A stretch of DNA of 34,176 nt from an uncultured Clostridia bacterium (GCA_944384705.1 CALWUI010000005.1:1-34176); one strand, 5' to 3'; positions 7,632 through 17,711 are shown, counted from the stretch's first letter. The notes: generated by a model from the sequence alone, not told the origin. Program-made: numbers and translations.

Positions 7632-9167
7632 ATGAGAATTAAAAATTCTGTTATAAATAGTTTAGTTGGAATTGTGTCGTATTTTATTTTGTTGCTAGGG
7701 CCGCTTGTTTTAAGCTCCTTTGTAGCTAGCCTTGGCAGCGAAATCCTTGGAATCCAAAAGACTTATATGGATACTATTGCGATGCTTAACATAGTAGAAC
7801 TTGGGATCAGTTTTGGCGTGATATATAAACTATATAAACCTATTGCCGAAAATGATACTGAAAAAATTGCAGTTTTGCTTAATTTTTATAAAAACACATT
7901 TAAGCTTGTTGCATTAGTTCTTTTGATTTTAGGCCTAGTAACAGCAAAAATTATTCCGCAATTTATGCCAGAACATGATCTGAACAAATTTTCAGATAAT
8001 TGGCTTAGCATGATGTTTATTTTATATCTAGCAGATGCTTTGGCGGCATATTTATTTGGTCACAAAAGAGCCATGTTGATTGCAGATCAGAAAAATTATT
8101 TGGTAAATATATGTAGAACAATCTGCCAGTTTTTAATGTATATTTTACAATTTGTTTCGGTTTATTTTTTAAAATCTTTTGAGCTGTTTGTTGTTTCAAA
8201 GCTAACTTGTACTTTACTTGATAGCGTTTCTATACATTTTATTTATAAGTTAAAGTATAAAAATATAAATTTGAAAATTAAAAAGAAACTTGAAAAAAAT
8301 GAGAAAAAAGATTTATTTAAAAATTTGAGTGCACTTTTTTATCATAAAATAGGCTACCAAGCTTTGGCATCCGGTTCTACTTTAATAATCACTAGCAATT
8401 TGGGCGAAGCCATAACCGGAATTTATTACCCATACACTTTGATTACAAATGGGCTAATGAGTATTACAGATCAAGTTTTTAATGCTATTTTAACAAGTTT
8501 TGGTAATTTAATCGTAAAAGCAACACAAGGTGAAGTACATAATATTTATAAAAAGATATTTTTTCTAAATTACATTATATATTCTTTCTTTTCAGTATCT
8601 TTTTTTTGCTTAGTAGGTCCGTTTATTAGATTATGGCTGAATGACGATTTTTTACTGCCGACGTCCACTATAATTTTGATAACAATAAGTTTTTACTTTT
8701 TTGGTATGAGGAAATCAATAACGATGGTAAAAAACAGTACAGGGCTTTATAGGCCGGATAGATACTTTGCGTTTATTGAAGCTTTGCTAAATATAGGCTT
8801 AGCAATCTTATTAGTAAATAAACTTGGAATAAATGGCGTTATTATAGCAAATATAGTCAGTTCTCTATGTATACCTTTTTGGACGCAACCTTATGTGGTT
8901 TATAAAAACGTATTTAACAGATCAGTGCTTCCGTATTATCAAAAACAACTGGCTTATGCGGTTATTACTTTGATTTCTTGCATTTTTACTTATTATTTGT
9001 GTTCTTTTTTTTGTTTTTCTGGATTTTTGAAATTTGTTATAAATGCATTTATTTGTCTTGTTGTTCCAAATGCGATAAATATTTTTATTTTTTATAAAAC
9101 CGAGGAATTTCAGTATCTATTTGGAATAGCCAAAAATATTTTTAAACAGTTTAGAATGAGAAAATAA
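7632..9167 (+). CDS. Wzx-like polysaccharide flippase (MOP superfamily)
   Basis: A 511-aa membrane protein with about 12-14 hydrophobic segments. It fits the oligosaccharide flippase branch (Wzx/RfbX/polysaccharide_synt) of the MOP exporter superfamily. The N-terminus has the typical amphipathic helix then SYFILLLGPLVLSSFVASLG, and mid-protein RKSITMVKNSTGLYRPDRY fits the loop before the C-terminal helices. It should move lipid-linked repeat units to the outer leaflet for the Wzy-like protein. An earlier in-frame ATG (7617) exists, but AAAGGA lies between the two ATGs at correct spacing for 7632. It is the last gene of the operon and converges with the pseudouridine synthase gene. Confidence 0.82.
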   Translation: MRIKNSVINSLVGIVSYFILLLGPLVLSSFVASLGSEILGIQKTYMDTIAMLNIVELGISFGVIYKLYKPIAENDTEKIAVLLNFYKNTFKLVALVLLILGLVTAKIIPQFMPEHDLNKFSDNWLSMMFILYLADALAAYLFGHKRAMLIADQKNYLVNICRTICQFLMYILQFVSVYFLKSFELFVVSKLTCTLLDSVSIHFIYKLKYKNINLKIKKKLEKNEKKDLFKNLSALFYHKIGYQALASGSTLIITSNLGEAITGIYYPYTLITNGLMSITDQVFNAILTSFGNLIVKATQGEVHNIYKKIFFLNYIIYSFFSVSFFCLVGPFIRLWLNDDFLLPTSTIILITISFYFFGMRKSITMVKNSTGLYRPDRYFAFIEALLNIGLAILLVNKLGINGVIIANIVSSLCIPFWTQPYVVYKNVFNRSVLPYYQKQLAYAVITLISCIFTYYLCSFFCFSGFLKFVINAFICLVVPNAINIFIFYKTEEFQYLFGIAKNIFKQFRMRK

Positions 9168-9201
9168 TTTTTAAAAATAAAAATCTTGATGATTCTCATT
9201 C
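9154..9201. terminator. Possible shared terminator between convergent genes
   Basis: GAATGAGAA (9154-9162) and TTCTCATTC (9193-9201) are perfect 9-bp inverted repeats enclosing an A/T-rich loop with A- and T-runs. The arms overlap the 3' ends of both convergent genes. The loop is long (30 nt), so this is a tentative call. Confidence 0.3.
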
Positions 9202-10155
9202 GAATTCATAAAAATCTTTAACAAACCAAACATTAGGTGCGACAAACTCTTTTTGATTTAAATATGCAAGAATTCCAGATGGGGTTAAAAAATCAAATTT
9301 TACTTTATAAGAATAAAGTGCTTGCCATTTATATTTTTTTTCTTTATTTATTAAATTTTGGCCGTATTTGCTGTCGCCTAAAAGTGGATGCCCTAAAAAC
9401 GCCAAATGTGCACGGATTTGATGAGTCCTTCCGGTTAGCAGCTCAATTTCTAACAGGCTAAAATTTTTTCTTTCAGATATAACATGATATTTTGTCTTTA
9501 TTAATTTTGAGTTTTCATTTGGTTTGGCATGAATATATACTCGATTTTGCTTTTCGTTTTTTTCTAAATATGCGGTTAGTATACCATCTTTTTTTTCAAA
9601 TTTTGAATATGAAATGCAGAGATAGAACTTTTTTATTTCTCGATTTTTCATTTTCTGATTTAGAATTCTTAAAGTTTCGGCATTTTTAGCTGCAAGCACT
9701 AAGCCACCGGTGTTTCTGTCTATGCGATTAACGAGGGAGGGCACAAAAGAATTTTCTTTTTGTGGATTATACTCACCTTTTTTATAAAGATAATGCTGAA
9801 TTCTTGCAATTAAAGAGTCAAAGTGATAATTTTCATCGGGATGAACGATAAGACCAGGCTTTTTATTCACGATTAATATATTTTTGTCTTCGTAGATTAT
9901 ATCTATGTTTGTGGGTGCTTTTAGAAAATCATATTTGTCAAATATGGGCTCTAAAAATTCATCTTTTATGTATAGTGTTAAAATATCGCCCGCAAAGAGC
10001 TTTGTATTGGGTTGACAGCGTTTAGAATTTATTTTTATATCTTTTTTACGTATTGCTTTGTACATCAATGGTATAGGTAAATTTTTATATGTTTTCATGA
10101 GAAATTTATCAACTCGTTGACCATCATCATTAATATTTATTTTAATTTCTTTCAT
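9196..10155 (-). CDS. RluA-family RNA pseudouridine synthase
   Basis: A 319-aa enzyme that isomerises uridine to pseudouridine in structured RNA, most likely 23S rRNA. An S4-like RNA-binding domain at 10-60 (QRVDKFL then DIKINSKR) precedes the catalytic domain. The active-site aspartate is D146 in RIDRNTGG (144-151, family consensus RLDxxTSG). The substrate-binding motif GRTHQIRAH is at 242-250, followed by GDSKYG. This is the RluC/RluD-type arrangement, but target positions cannot be told from sequence. It is a single gene on the minus strand with a GGGAG about 13 nt before the ATG. It shares the 10156-10312 intergenic region with radC. Confidence 0.9.
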   Translation of the reverse strand: MKEIKININDDGQRVDKFLMKTYKNLPIPLMYKAIRKKDIKINSKRCQPNTKLFAGDILTLYIKDEFLEPIFDKYDFLKAPTNIDIIYEDKNILIVNKKPGLIVHPDENYHFDSLIARIQHYLYKKGEYNPQKENSFVPSLVNRIDRNTGGLVLAAKNAETLRILNQKMKNREIKKFYLCISYSKFEKKDGILTAYLEKNEKQNRVYIHAKPNENSKLIKTKYHVISERKNFSLLEIELLTGRTHQIRAHLAFLGHPLLGDSKYGQNLINKEKKYKWQALYSYKVKFDFLTPSGILAYLNQKEFVAPNVWFVKDFYEFE

Positions 10156-10221
10156 TATGACTTTTATACTCCCAGATTTTTTAATTTTATTATTATATCA
10201 TTTTTTAGAAGGATTGAATAC

Positions 10222-10250
10222 TTTTCAAAAAAAGTAATTTATTGTATAAT
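10222..10250 (+). promoter_or_regulatory. Promoter for radC-uvrB-uvrA
   Basis: TTTTCA (10222-10227) and TATAAT (10245-10250) are separated by 17 bp. The -10 is perfect and the -35 matches the consensus at four of six bases. Transcription would start near 10257, about 56 nt before radC. No LexA/DinR-type box was recognised nearby. Confidence 0.55.
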
Positions 10251-10312
10251 AAATACAAATTTAGTAGGTTTATATTGGCTTAATAGCTCGTTTTTGGAGA
10301 GGAGAAAGTTGG

Positions 10313-10990
10313 TTGCATAGTGGACATAGAGAAAGACTTAAGAAAAAGTTTTTAAAGTATGGTGCAGATGCTTTAGAAACTCATGAGCTTTTAGAAATGC
10401 TTTTATATTATGGAATTCCTAGAAAAGATACAAACGAACTAGCACATACTTTGTTAAATAAATTTGGATCTTTGCCGCAAGTTTTTGATGCTCCAACAAA
10501 TGCTCTTCTAGAAATAAATGGAATAGGTGAATCCACAGCAATTTTAATACGTCTAGTTTCTAAACTAAGTAGAGTTTATGCCGAAAATAACTATAAATTT
10601 AATAGCAAGAGATTAACCAAAAACCAAATAGGCAAAATAATACTGAATAAGTTTATCGGAAGAATAAAGGAACATGTTGTTTTGGTTTTATTTGATGCTA
10701 AACGAAATATGGTTTTTTGTGATGTGGTGTCTCAAGGTTACTTCGGCTCTACTAACTTTCATATTAGAGATATAATCGAACTTGCGCTTAAGTTTAATGC
10801 AACCAGAGCAATCATTGCGCATAATCATCCAAGCGGAATAGCACTGCCATCTAGAGAGGACATTGAAACTACTATTGAGCTTAAGAATGCCTTAAAATTA
10901 ATCGAAGTTAGATTAGTTGATCACATAATTGTAGCTGATAATGATTATGTTTCACTTGCAGAAAGTGAGATTGGAAAACAAATATTATAA
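10313..10990 (+). CDS. radC: RadC/JAB-domain family protein
   Basis: A 225-aa protein of the RadC family. The N-terminal helix-hairpin-helix region (1-90) opens [12 protein letters not shown] and holds INGIGESTA. The C-terminal JAB/MPN-like metalloprotease-fold domain carries the complete JAMM metal motif: H170, H172, S180 and D183 in [14 protein letters not shown]. The name suggests DNA repair, but the biochemical role is not settled and the link to recombination repair is contested. The start is TTG at 10313, with GGAGAGGAGA at correct spacing; no ATG fits the conserved N-terminus. It is followed after 16 bp by uvrB, forming a repair-themed operon. Confidence 0.88.
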   Translation: MHSGHRERLKKKFLKYGADALETHELLEMLLYYGIPRKDTNELAHTLLNKFGSLPQVFDAPTNALLEINGIGESTAILIRLVSKLSRVYAENNYKFNSKRLTKNQIGKIILNKFIGRIKEHVVLVLFDAKRNMVFCDVVSQGYFGSTNFHIRDIIELALKFNATRAIIAHNHPSGIALPSREDIETTIELKNALKLIEVRLVDHIIVADNDYVSLAESEIGKQIL

Positions 10991-11006
10991 AAAGTGTGAG
11001 ATTATT

Positions 11007-12959
11007 ATGGACTTTAAATTAAAATCTGATTACAAACCAACTGGAGATCAGCCTAAGGCGATTAAAGCGTTAGTTGATGGAATAAATAAAGGATATAAAG
11101 AGCAAACACTTCTTGGAGTTACAGGATCTGGCAAGACATTTACTATGGCTAACGTAATTGCTAAGTTAAACCGTCCGACTTTGGTTTTGGCTCATAATAA
11201 AACTTTGGCAGCACAACTATGTTCGGAATTTCGTGAGTTTTTTCCTGAGAATGCAGTGGAGTATTTTGTTTCTTATTATGACTATTATCAGCCAGAAGCA
11301 TATGTTGCTACAACAGATACTTATATCGAAAAAGACTCTTCTATTAATGATGAAATAGATAAATTACGGCATTCAGCAACATCGGCGTTATCGGAGCGAC
11401 GTGATGTTATAATTGTGGCGAGCGTTTCTTGTATATATAGCCTTGGTAACCCCATTGATTATCGTACTATGGTAATTTCTTTGCGCCCTGGTATGCAAAA
11501 AAGTAGAGATGAGATTTTGAAAAAATTGGTTGAATTGCAGTATGAACGTAATGACGTGAATTTGACCAGAAATAAATTTAGAGTTCGTGGAGATGTTGTG
11601 GAGATTTTTCCTGCTATGTCGAACGATACGGTAATACGGGTGGAGTTCTTTGGCGACGAAATAGATCGTTTGAGCGAAGTTAATCCGTTAACAGGAGAAA
11701 TTAAGGCGATTATCAAACATGTTGCGATATATCCGGCATCACATTATATTGTGCCAAAAGAAAAGTTGCACAAGGCTATTTTAGAAATTGAGAAGGAATT
11801 AAATCAGAGAGTTAAATTTTTTGTGGATAACGATAAGTTATTAGAAGCTCAGAGAATAGAACAGAGAACTCGTTATGATATTGAAATGTTGGAGGAAATA
11901 GGTTTTTGTAAAGGAATTGAGAATTATTCGCGAGTTTTATCTGGTAGAAAAGAGGGGGAGGAACCGTTTACTCTGCTAGATTACTTTCCTAAAGATTTTT
12001 TAATGTTTGTTGATGAATCGCATGTTATGTTGCCACAGGTGAGAAGTATGTATGCTGGAGACCGAGCACGAAAACAAAATTTGATAGATTATGGTTTTAG
12101 ACTTCCATCAGCTTATGACAATAGACCTCTAACTTATGATGAGTTCTATAATAAAATTAATCAGGTTGTATTTGTTAGTGCAACACCTGGAGAGTTCGAA
12201 AAGGAAAAAAGTTCTCAAATAGTTGAACAGGTTATTAGACCAACAGGTCTTGTTGATCCGGAGGTTATTGTGAAACCTGTTGAAGGGCAAATCGATGATT
12301 TGATTTCGGGAATAAATAAAAGAACAGAAATGAATAACCGAGTATTGGTTACAACATTGACAAAAAAAATGGCAGAGGATTTGACTGCTTACTTGCAAGA
12401 AGCTGGAATAAAAGTTAAATACATGCATTATGGTATTGACACTGTTGAGCGGATGGAAATAGTTAGAGATTTGCGCAAGGGAGAGTTTGATGTTTTGGTG
12501 GGTATAAACCTTTTAAGAGAGGGTTTGGATATTCCAGAAGTTTCTCTTGTGGCTATTTTGGATGCGGATAAAGAGGGATTCTTGCGTTCGGAGCGCTCAC
12601 TTATCCAGACGATAGGTAGAGCAGCTAGAAATGCAAATGGCCAGGTGATTATGTATGCAGACTCTGTTACGCCTTCGATGGAAAGTGCTATAAAAGAAAC
12701 TGAACGAAGAAGAAGAATACAGATTGAATATAACCAAAAGCACGGAATTATTCCTAAAACAATAGTAAAAAAAGTCGCAGATGTTTTAGAGATATCGTCT
12801 TATGAGGAAACTGATAAAAAGGTAAAGAAAAAATTAACTAAAACTCAAAGAGAAAGTTTGATTTTGGAGCTTGAAAAAGAAATGAAAGCGGCGGCAAAAT
12901 TATTAGAATTTGAACATGCAGCTTTTCTTAGAGACAAGATAAAAGAATTAAAGAAATAA
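11007..12959 (+). CDS. uvrB: Excinuclease ABC subunit B
   Basis: A 650-aa damage-verification helicase of nucleotide excision repair, loaded onto DNA by UvrA and then binding UvrC. Walker A is GVTGSGKT (37-44) and the damage-inserting beta-hairpin region is [10 protein letters not shown] (90-99). The Walker B-type box DESH is present, motif VI reads QTIGRAARN, and the C-terminal UVR motif (about 615-650) that contacts UvrC is complete. The chosen ATG at 11007 gives the standard N-terminus ([16 protein letters not shown]). A 22-codon upstream extension inside radC lacks family similarity. The Shine-Dalgarno is weak (GTGAG). Length is normal. Confidence 0.97.
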   Translation: MDFKLKSDYKPTGDQPKAIKALVDGINKGYKEQTLLGVTGSGKTFTMANVIAKLNRPTLVLAHNKTLAAQLCSEFREFFPENAVEYFVSYYDYYQPEAYVATTDTYIEKDSSINDEIDKLRHSATSALSERRDVIIVASVSCIYSLGNPIDYRTMVISLRPGMQKSRDEILKKLVELQYERNDVNLTRNKFRVRGDVVEIFPAMSNDTVIRVEFFGDEIDRLSEVNPLTGEIKAIIKHVAIYPASHYIVPKEKLHKAILEIEKELNQRVKFFVDNDKLLEAQRIEQRTRYDIEMLEEIGFCKGIENYSRVLSGRKEGEEPFTLLDYFPKDFLMFVDESHVMLPQVRSMYAGDRARKQNLIDYGFRLPSAYDNRPLTYDEFYNKINQVVFVSATPGEFEKEKSSQIVEQVIRPTGLVDPEVIVKPVEGQIDDLISGINKRTEMNNRVLVTTLTKKMAEDLTAYLQEAGIKVKYMHYGIDTVERMEIVRDLRKGEFDVLVGINLLREGLDIPEVSLVAILDADKEGFLRSERSLIQTIGRAARNANGQVIMYADSVTPSMESAIKETERRRRIQIEYNQKHGIIPKTIVKKVADVLEISSYEETDKKVKKKLTKTQRESLILELEKEMKAAAKLLEFEHAAFLRDKIKELKK

Positions 12960-12991
12960 TTTTTATATTGAATTAGTCCATGGAGGAAAAA

Positions 12992-15826
12992 ATGTCGGGA
13001 AACAATATAGTTATAAAGGGTGCTAGAGAGCACAATTTAAAAAATATAGATTTAATTATTCCAAGAGATAAATTAATTGTTATAACTGGACTATCGGGGT
13101 CGGGCAAGTCTTCGCTTGCTTTTGATACAATTTATGCGGAGGGGCAGAGGAGATATGTTGAGTCTTTGTCATCGTATGCTAGACAATTTTTGGGTCAAAT
13201 GGAAAAGCCAGCCGTTGAGAGCATTGATGGCTTATCTCCTGCTGTTTCGATTGACCAGAAAACAACTTCTAAAAATCCAAGGTCTACAGTTGGAACGGTC
13301 ACAGAGATCTATGATTATTTGAGGCTATTATATGCAAGAATTGGAGTTCCGCATTGTCCAATTTGCGGCAGAGAAATAAAACAACAGACTATCGACCAAA
13401 TTGTGGATAGAGTTATGAGTTTAGGAGAGGGTAAAAAAATTCAAATTTTATCTCCAATAGTGCGTGCCAGAAAAGGCGCTCATGTTAAAGAACTAGAAAA
13501 TGCAAAAAAAAGTGGTTATGTTAGAGCTCGTGTAGACGGAATGGTTTATGATTTAGCAGAAGAAATAAAATTAGAAAAAAATAAAAAACATACAATAGAA
13601 ATTGTAGTTGATCGCATTGTAATAAAAGATGAGGCTCGCTCGAGACTAGCTGATTCTATTGAAACGGCAGGAGAACTCTCTAACGGACTTATAATTGTTA
13701 ATGTGCTTGATGATGGGGAAGATATCCTTTTTTCGCAAAATTATGCTTGCCCAGAACATGGAACTAGCATAGAAGAACTCTCTCCTAGGATGTTTTCTTT
13801 TAATAGTCCGCACGGAGCTTGCAAAAAGTGCATGGGACTTGGAATATTTATGCGGATTGATCCAGACCTTATTCTGCCAGATAAAAATTTGTCAATAAAT
13901 CAAGGCGCGATAAAAGTTTATGGGTGGTATTCAGAAAGTGCGTCTAGCATTGCTAAGATGTATTATAAAGCTTTGGCAAGAAAATATAACTTCTCTTTAG
14001 ATACACCAATTAAAGATTTGCCAGATGAGATAATTGATGTTCTTTTATATGGTTCAAAGGGAGAAAAGTTGAATGTCGTGAGGGAGAGTGAGAAAGCAAA
14101 ATTTTCTTATAATGCTGCCTTTGAAGGCATTATAAATAATTTGGAGCGACGTTATAGAGAATCTCAGAGCAGCTTTACAAAAGAGGATATAGAGTCATAT
14201 ATGAGTGCGATTCCTTGCGATAGCTGTAACGGAGATAGACTATCTCCAGAAAGTTTGGCGGTTACTGTTGGAGGAATAAACATAAGCGAGCTATGCAAAA
14301 AGTCGGTTGTAAAGATTTTGGATTTTGTTAATAGCTTAGAATTAAACGAAAAAGAACAGTTGATAGCTAGCGAGATTCTTAAAGAAATTAAAGAACGTTT
14401 GGGCTTTTTAAAGAGTGTTGGGCTAGAATATCTAACTTTGGCACGAGAGTCTGGAACTTTATCTGGAGGAGAAAGTCAACGCATACGCTTAGCAACACAA
14501 ATAGGTTCATCTTTGATGGGTGTGCTGTATATTTTAGATGAACCAAGTATCGGACTGCATCAGCGGGATAATGACAAATTACTGGCGACTTTAAAAAGAC
14601 TTCGCGATATCGGTAACACAGTTATCGTTGTAGAACACGATGAGGATACAATGTATGCAGCAGATTATATTATTGATATTGGTCCAGGTGCTGGAGTCCA
14701 TGGAGGAAATGTAGTTTTCTGCGGAGATATAAATGATATAAAACAATGTGAAGATTCAATTACTGGTCAGTATTTGAGCGGCAAAAAATCTGTTGAAGTA
14801 CCACAAAAAAGACGTAGTGGAAACGGTAAAAAAATCAAAATTTTAGGTGCGGCTCAAAATAATTTAAAAAATATTGATGTAGAGATTCCACTGGGCATGT
14901 TTATCTGTGTTACTGGGGTTTCTGGTTCGGGCAAGTCATCGTTGATAAATGAGATTTTATATAAAAGTTTGGCTTTGAAGCTAAATGGTGCACGAAAAAA
15001 ACCAGGGAAGCATAAAGATATAATTGGTATTGAAAATCTTGATAAAATAATAGATATAAGTCAATCGCCAATTGGACGAACACCTAGATCTAACCCGGCA
15101 ACTTATACTGGAGTTTTTACAGATATTCGAGAACTTTTTGCCTCTACTAACGATGCAAAAATAAAAGGATTTACGAGTAGTAGATTTTCTTTTAATGTAA
15201 AAGGAGGCAGATGTGAGGCATGCCAAGGAGATGGCCTAATAAAAATAGAAATGCATTTTTTGCCGGATATTTATGTTCCCTGTGATGTATGTAAAGGTAA
15301 ACGCTATAATAGAGAAACGCTGGAGGTAAAATATAAGGGAAAAACAATACATGATGTGCTTGAAATGACAATTGAAGAAGCTGTTAGATTCTTTGAGAAT
15401 ATACCTAAAATTTCTCGAAAATTACAAACTCTTTGTGACGTAGGCCTTGGATATATTAAACTTGGACAACCAGCAACAACATTATCTGGAGGCGAAGCTC
15501 AAAGAGTAAAATTGGCAACCGAACTTTCTAAAAGAGCTACCGGAAAAACTATCTATGTGCTCGATGAGCCAACCACAGGATTACACATTGCGGATGTTCA
15601 TAAGCTTATTGATGTGTTACAACGATTGGTAGATGCCGGCAATACTGTGATCGTAATAGAACATAACCTTGACTTAATAAAAACTGCTGATTATATAATA
15701 GATTTGGGACCTGAAGGCGGAGATAATGGAGGACAAGTGGTAGCAACGGGGACTCCAGAGGATATTTGTGCAGCTAAGAAATCATATACAGGCCAATATT
15801 TAAAAAATTTTATTTATAAAAAATAA
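12992..15826 (+). CDS. uvrA: Excinuclease ABC subunit A
   Basis: A 944-aa DNA damage sensor ATPase with two ABC modules. The first Walker A is GLSGSGKS (33-40) and the second is GVSGSGKSS near residue 640. Both signature motifs ([12 protein letters not shown] and [12 protein letters not shown]) and Walker B boxes (YILDEPS, YVLDEPT) are intact. The C-terminal zinc module is present ([16 protein letters not shown]). In the first module one cysteine pair reads CPEHG, so a histidine may replace a cysteine ligand. GGAGG at 12982-12986 lies 5 nt before this ATG; an ATG at 12980 overlaps the Shine-Dalgarno and is less likely. It lies 32 bp after uvrB. Confidence 0.97.
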   Translation: MSGNNIVIKGAREHNLKNIDLIIPRDKLIVITGLSGSGKSSLAFDTIYAEGQRRYVESLSSYARQFLGQMEKPAVESIDGLSPAVSIDQKTTSKNPRSTVGTVTEIYDYLRLLYARIGVPHCPICGREIKQQTIDQIVDRVMSLGEGKKIQILSPIVRARKGAHVKELENAKKSGYVRARVDGMVYDLAEEIKLEKNKKHTIEIVVDRIVIKDEARSRLADSIETAGELSNGLIIVNVLDDGEDILFSQNYACPEHGTSIEELSPRMFSFNSPHGACKKCMGLGIFMRIDPDLILPDKNLSINQGAIKVYGWYSESASSIAKMYYKALARKYNFSLDTPIKDLPDEIIDVLLYGSKGEKLNVVRESEKAKFSYNAAFEGIINNLERRYRESQSSFTKEDIESYMSAIPCDSCNGDRLSPESLAVTVGGINISELCKKSVVKILDFVNSLELNEKEQLIASEILKEIKERLGFLKSVGLEYLTLARESGTLSGGESQRIRLATQIGSSLMGVLYILDEPSIGLHQRDNDKLLATLKRLRDIGNTVIVVEHDEDTMYAADYIIDIGPGAGVHGGNVVFCGDINDIKQCEDSITGQYLSGKKSVEVPQKRRSGNGKKIKILGAAQNNLKNIDVEIPLGMFICVTGVSGSGKSSLINEILYKSLALKLNGARKKPGKHKDIIGIENLDKIIDISQSPIGRTPRSNPATYTGVFTDIRELFASTNDAKIKGFTSSRFSFNVKGGRCEACQGDGLIKIEMHFLPDIYVPCDVCKGKRYNRETLEVKYKGKTIHDVLEMTIEEAVRFFENIPKISRKLQTLCDVGLGYIKLGQPATTLSGGEAQRVKLATELSKRATGKTIYVLDEPTTGLHIADVHKLIDVLQRLVDAGNTVIVIEHNLDLIKTADYIIDLGPEGGDNGGQVVATGTPEDICAAKKSYTGQYLKNFIYKK

Positions 15827-16040
15827 AACATAATTGGATTTTTGAATAAGCTTGTAATATTTGATTATTAGATATATGGTGAGCATTATTCATATATAAA
15901 ATATAAAAGTATAAAAGCAAAACAAAAAGTAATCATATTAAATTTAAAAGCATATTAATGTAAAAATGAATTTAATTTTATTTTAAACGCCGATTAGATT
16001 TTTTAAGAATGCTTATTTTTGAAAAATTTATAAAAAGGTG
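15827..16040. other. AT-rich intergenic stretch, no gene seen
   Basis: Very AT-rich DNA between uvrA and the tRNA promoter. I see no ORF with a ribosome-binding site, no strong hairpin with a T-run for uvrA termination, and no recognisable RNA gene. Confidence 0.6.
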
Positions 16041-16069
16041 TTGACAGATTGAAAAAGATGGGTTATGAT
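16041..16069 (+). promoter_or_regulatory. Strong promoter of the tRNA cluster
   Basis: A perfect -35 TTGACA at 16041-16046 and a -10 TATGAT at 16064-16069 are separated by 17 bp. The predicted start is near 16076, about 45 nt before the tRNA-Val gene. Confidence 0.85.
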
Positions 16070-16120
16070 TAATATCGTCGCAAAATAAGTTAAGAGTAAG
16101 GTTATGGCGATGATATTTGT

Positions 16121-16196
16121 GGGAGCATAGCTCAGCTGGGAGAGCACCTGCCTTACAAGCAGGGGGTCACAGGTTCGAGCCCTGTTGTTCCCACCA
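16121..16196 (+). tRNA. tRNA-Val (anticodon TAC)
   Basis: A full 76-nt cloverleaf with encoded CCA. The acceptor stem pairs GGGAGCA with TGTTCCC, the anticodon stem-loop is CCTGC-CTTACAA-GCAGG, and the T arm contains GGTTCGAGC. It is the first of five tRNA genes. Confidence 0.97.
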
Positions 16197-16202
16197 ACAT
16201 AT

Positions 16203-16279
16203 GGCCCGGTAGTTCAGTTGGTTAGAACGCTAGCCTGTCACGCTAGAGGTCGACGGTTCGAGCCCGTTTCGGGTCGCCA
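16203..16279 (+). tRNA. tRNA-Asp (anticodon GTC)
   Basis: A 77-nt cloverleaf with encoded CCA. The acceptor GGCCCGG pairs with TCGGGTC (two G-T pairs). The anticodon arm is CTAGC-CTGTCAC-GCTAG and the T loop is GGTTCGAGC. Confidence 0.97.
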
Positions 16280-16285
16280 GCTTTT

Positions 16286-16361
<76 letters not shown>

Positions 16362-16365
16362 CTTT

Positions 16366-16441
16366 GCGGATGTAGCTCATCTGGTAGAGCGCCACCTTGC
16401 CAAGGTGGAGGTAGCGAGTTCGAGCCTCGTCATCCGCTCCA
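16366..16441 (+). tRNA. tRNA-Gly (anticodon GCC)
   Basis: A 76-nt cloverleaf with encoded CCA. The acceptor GCGGATG pairs with CATCCGC. The anticodon arm is CCACC-TTGCCAA-GGTGG. Confidence 0.97.
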
Positions 16442-16461
16442 GATGTTAAAAAATATTTCTT

Positions 16462-16535
16462 GGCGCCATAGCCAAGTGGTAAGGCATGGGTCTGCAAAAC
16501 CCTGATCCCCAGTTCAAATCTGGGTGGCGCCTCCA
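16462..16535 (+). tRNA. tRNA-Cys (anticodon GCA)
   Basis: A 74-nt cloverleaf with encoded CCA. The acceptor GGCGCCA pairs perfectly with TGGCGCC. The anticodon loop is CTGCAAA. The outermost anticodon-stem pair is T-T, a tolerated mismatch. It is the last gene of the cluster. Confidence 0.96.
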
Positions 16536-16540
16536 AATTA

Positions 16541-16569
16541 ACCCTCTTGTGATGTTATGACAAGAGGGT
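16541..16569 (+). terminator. Hairpin after the tRNA cluster (terminator or attenuator)
   Basis: ACCCTCTTGT (16541-16550) pairs perfectly with ACAAGAGGGT (16560-16569) around a 9-nt loop. The T-run is imperfect (ATTTATTAAAATTTTTT), so termination may be leaky. ndk starts only 31 nt later with no room for its own promoter. Confidence 0.7.
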
Positions 16570-16600
16570 ATTTATTAAAATTTTTTAAGGAGAGTTTATT

Positions 16601-17005
16601 ATGGCTAATGAGAGAACCTATATTATGCTAAAACCAGACTGCATTAAAAGAGGTTTGATGGGTGAGGTAATTTCTAGAATAGAAAAAAAAGGTTATAGGA
16701 TTATAGATGTAAAAATGATGAATCTTGATGAAAAGATTCTCCGTGAACATTATGCACATATTGCAGATAAGCCGTTTTTTCCGGAGATTGTTTCTTACAT
16801 GACTTCTGGCTATGTTTTGGGAATGATTGTTGAGGGTGAAAATGCAGTTAAGGGTATGAGAATTTTAATGGGTGCAACTAAATTCGAAAATGCATTGGCT
16901 GGAACTATTCGTGGAGATTATGCTTTTTGTACTAGTGAGAATCTTATTCATGGTTCGGATTCACTTGAAAATGCAGAGATTGAAATAAAAAGGTTTTTTG
17001 GATAA
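16601..17005 (+). CDS. ndk: Nucleoside diphosphate kinase
   Basis: A 134-aa cytosolic enzyme that passes the gamma-phosphate of ATP to nucleoside diphosphates through a phosphohistidine. The catalytic histidine is H117 in NLIHGSDS (114-121). The ATP-binding lysine is K11 in MLKPD, and the fold is complete with normal family length. AAGGAGAG lies 8 nt before the ATG. It follows the tRNA cluster, separated by a hairpin. I see no promoter between the hairpin and the start, so it probably depends on read-through from the tRNA promoter. A strong terminator lies downstream. Confidence 0.97.
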   Translation: MANERTYIMLKPDCIKRGLMGEVISRIEKKGYRIIDVKMMNLDEKILREHYAHIADKPFFPEIVSYMTSGYVLGMIVEGENAVKGMRILMGATKFENALAGTIRGDYAFCTSENLIHGSDSLENAEIEIKRFFG

Positions 17006-17026
17006 GTATATTTGCATATAAAAACA

Positions 17027-17053
17027 CGGCGTTACGCAATTTAGGCGACGCCG
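17027..17053. terminator. Rho-independent terminator after ndk
   Basis: CGGCGT (17027-17032) pairs with ACGCCG (17048-17053), with an inner CGC/GCG pair (17035-17037 with 17045-17047). The sequence CATTTTTTACATTTT follows. It separates ndk from the convergent SpoIIM-like gene and could serve both. Confidence 0.8.
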
Positions 17054-17066
17054 CATTTTTTACATT

Positions 17067-17711
17067 TTAAAATGAAAAAAATTTTGAAAATAACAGAGTA
17101 GAAATTAAATCTGTGGCAGAGGATATTATCACAATAATGGATATGCAACCACTTCGCAGTAAGTATAGTTGGGTGGGTTTATAGATATTGTCGAGCTTAT
17201 TTTTGCAAAATATTATTGATGAAAAATTATTAGAAATTTTTATGGACTCTCGAGTCATCAAAAGAATTGCAATTGAAGAGATAAATATACCAGGCAAAAA
17301 TACTAAAGTGTAAAAGCAGATTCCTTTTATGCCATATACAGAGTAAAGATAACATTCTGAAAGACCAATGCAGATTCCTCTGATAAAAGGAATTATTGGA
17401 GCTAGGATGAACCCCCATATAGATAGTCCCATAAAAAATGAAATTAATATAAATATAAATGTTGAAGATATTGAAGAAACAAATGTATCTAACAAATCTT
17501 TTGATAAGCTCTCTTTAAAATCACTTAAAAACAAAATATTTATTAGTTTTAAAATATTTTTATCGGCAAGTTTTATCAACACTGCTCCTAAAAATATTCC
17601 GATGAGTAAAATAATTGACAAAAAAATTAGTAATTTATTGTTATGAAGAAATTTTTTTAAATTGTCATTTTTTGTATGATAGGAATTTTTTCTAAAATTT
17701 ATGTACTTCAT
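17067..17711 (-). CDS. SpoIIM-like integral membrane protein
   Basis: A 214-aa membrane protein with about five hydrophobic segments: roughly 27-47, 70-90, 95-115, 125-155 and 185-205. The segment APIIPFIRGICIGLSECYLY, followed by GIKGICFYTLVFLPG, matches the SpoIIM (DUF95) pattern of a polar G/R-containing turn between helices. SpoIIM works with SpoIID and SpoIIP in septal peptidoglycan remodelling during engulfment. DUF95 members also occur outside sporulation, so the role is inferred. GGAG lies about 11 nt before the ATG on the minus strand. It is a single gene, divergent from the uracil-DNA glycosylase gene. I see no other sporulation gene in the window. Confidence 0.72.
   Translation of the reverse strand: MKYINFRKNSYHTKNDNLKKFLHNNKLLIFLSIILLIGIFLGAVLIKLADKNILKLINILFLSDFKESLSKDLLDTFVSSISSTFIFILISFFMGLSIWGFILAPIIPFIRGICIGLSECYLYSVYGIKGICFYTLVFLPGIFISSIAILLMTRESIKISNNFSSIIFCKNKLDNIYKPTQLYLLRSGCISIIVIISSATDLISTLLFSKFFSF

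Noticed and set aside
13730..13860. Histidine in place of a cysteine in the first zinc module of UvrA (CPEHG)
   Set aside because: Histidine can ligate zinc and I recall similar forms in Clostridia, so it is probably normal family variation.
15827..16040. Possible small gene or RNA between uvrA and the tRNA cluster
   Set aside because: Only AT-rich sequence with very short reading frames and no ribosome site, terminator or recognisable fold.
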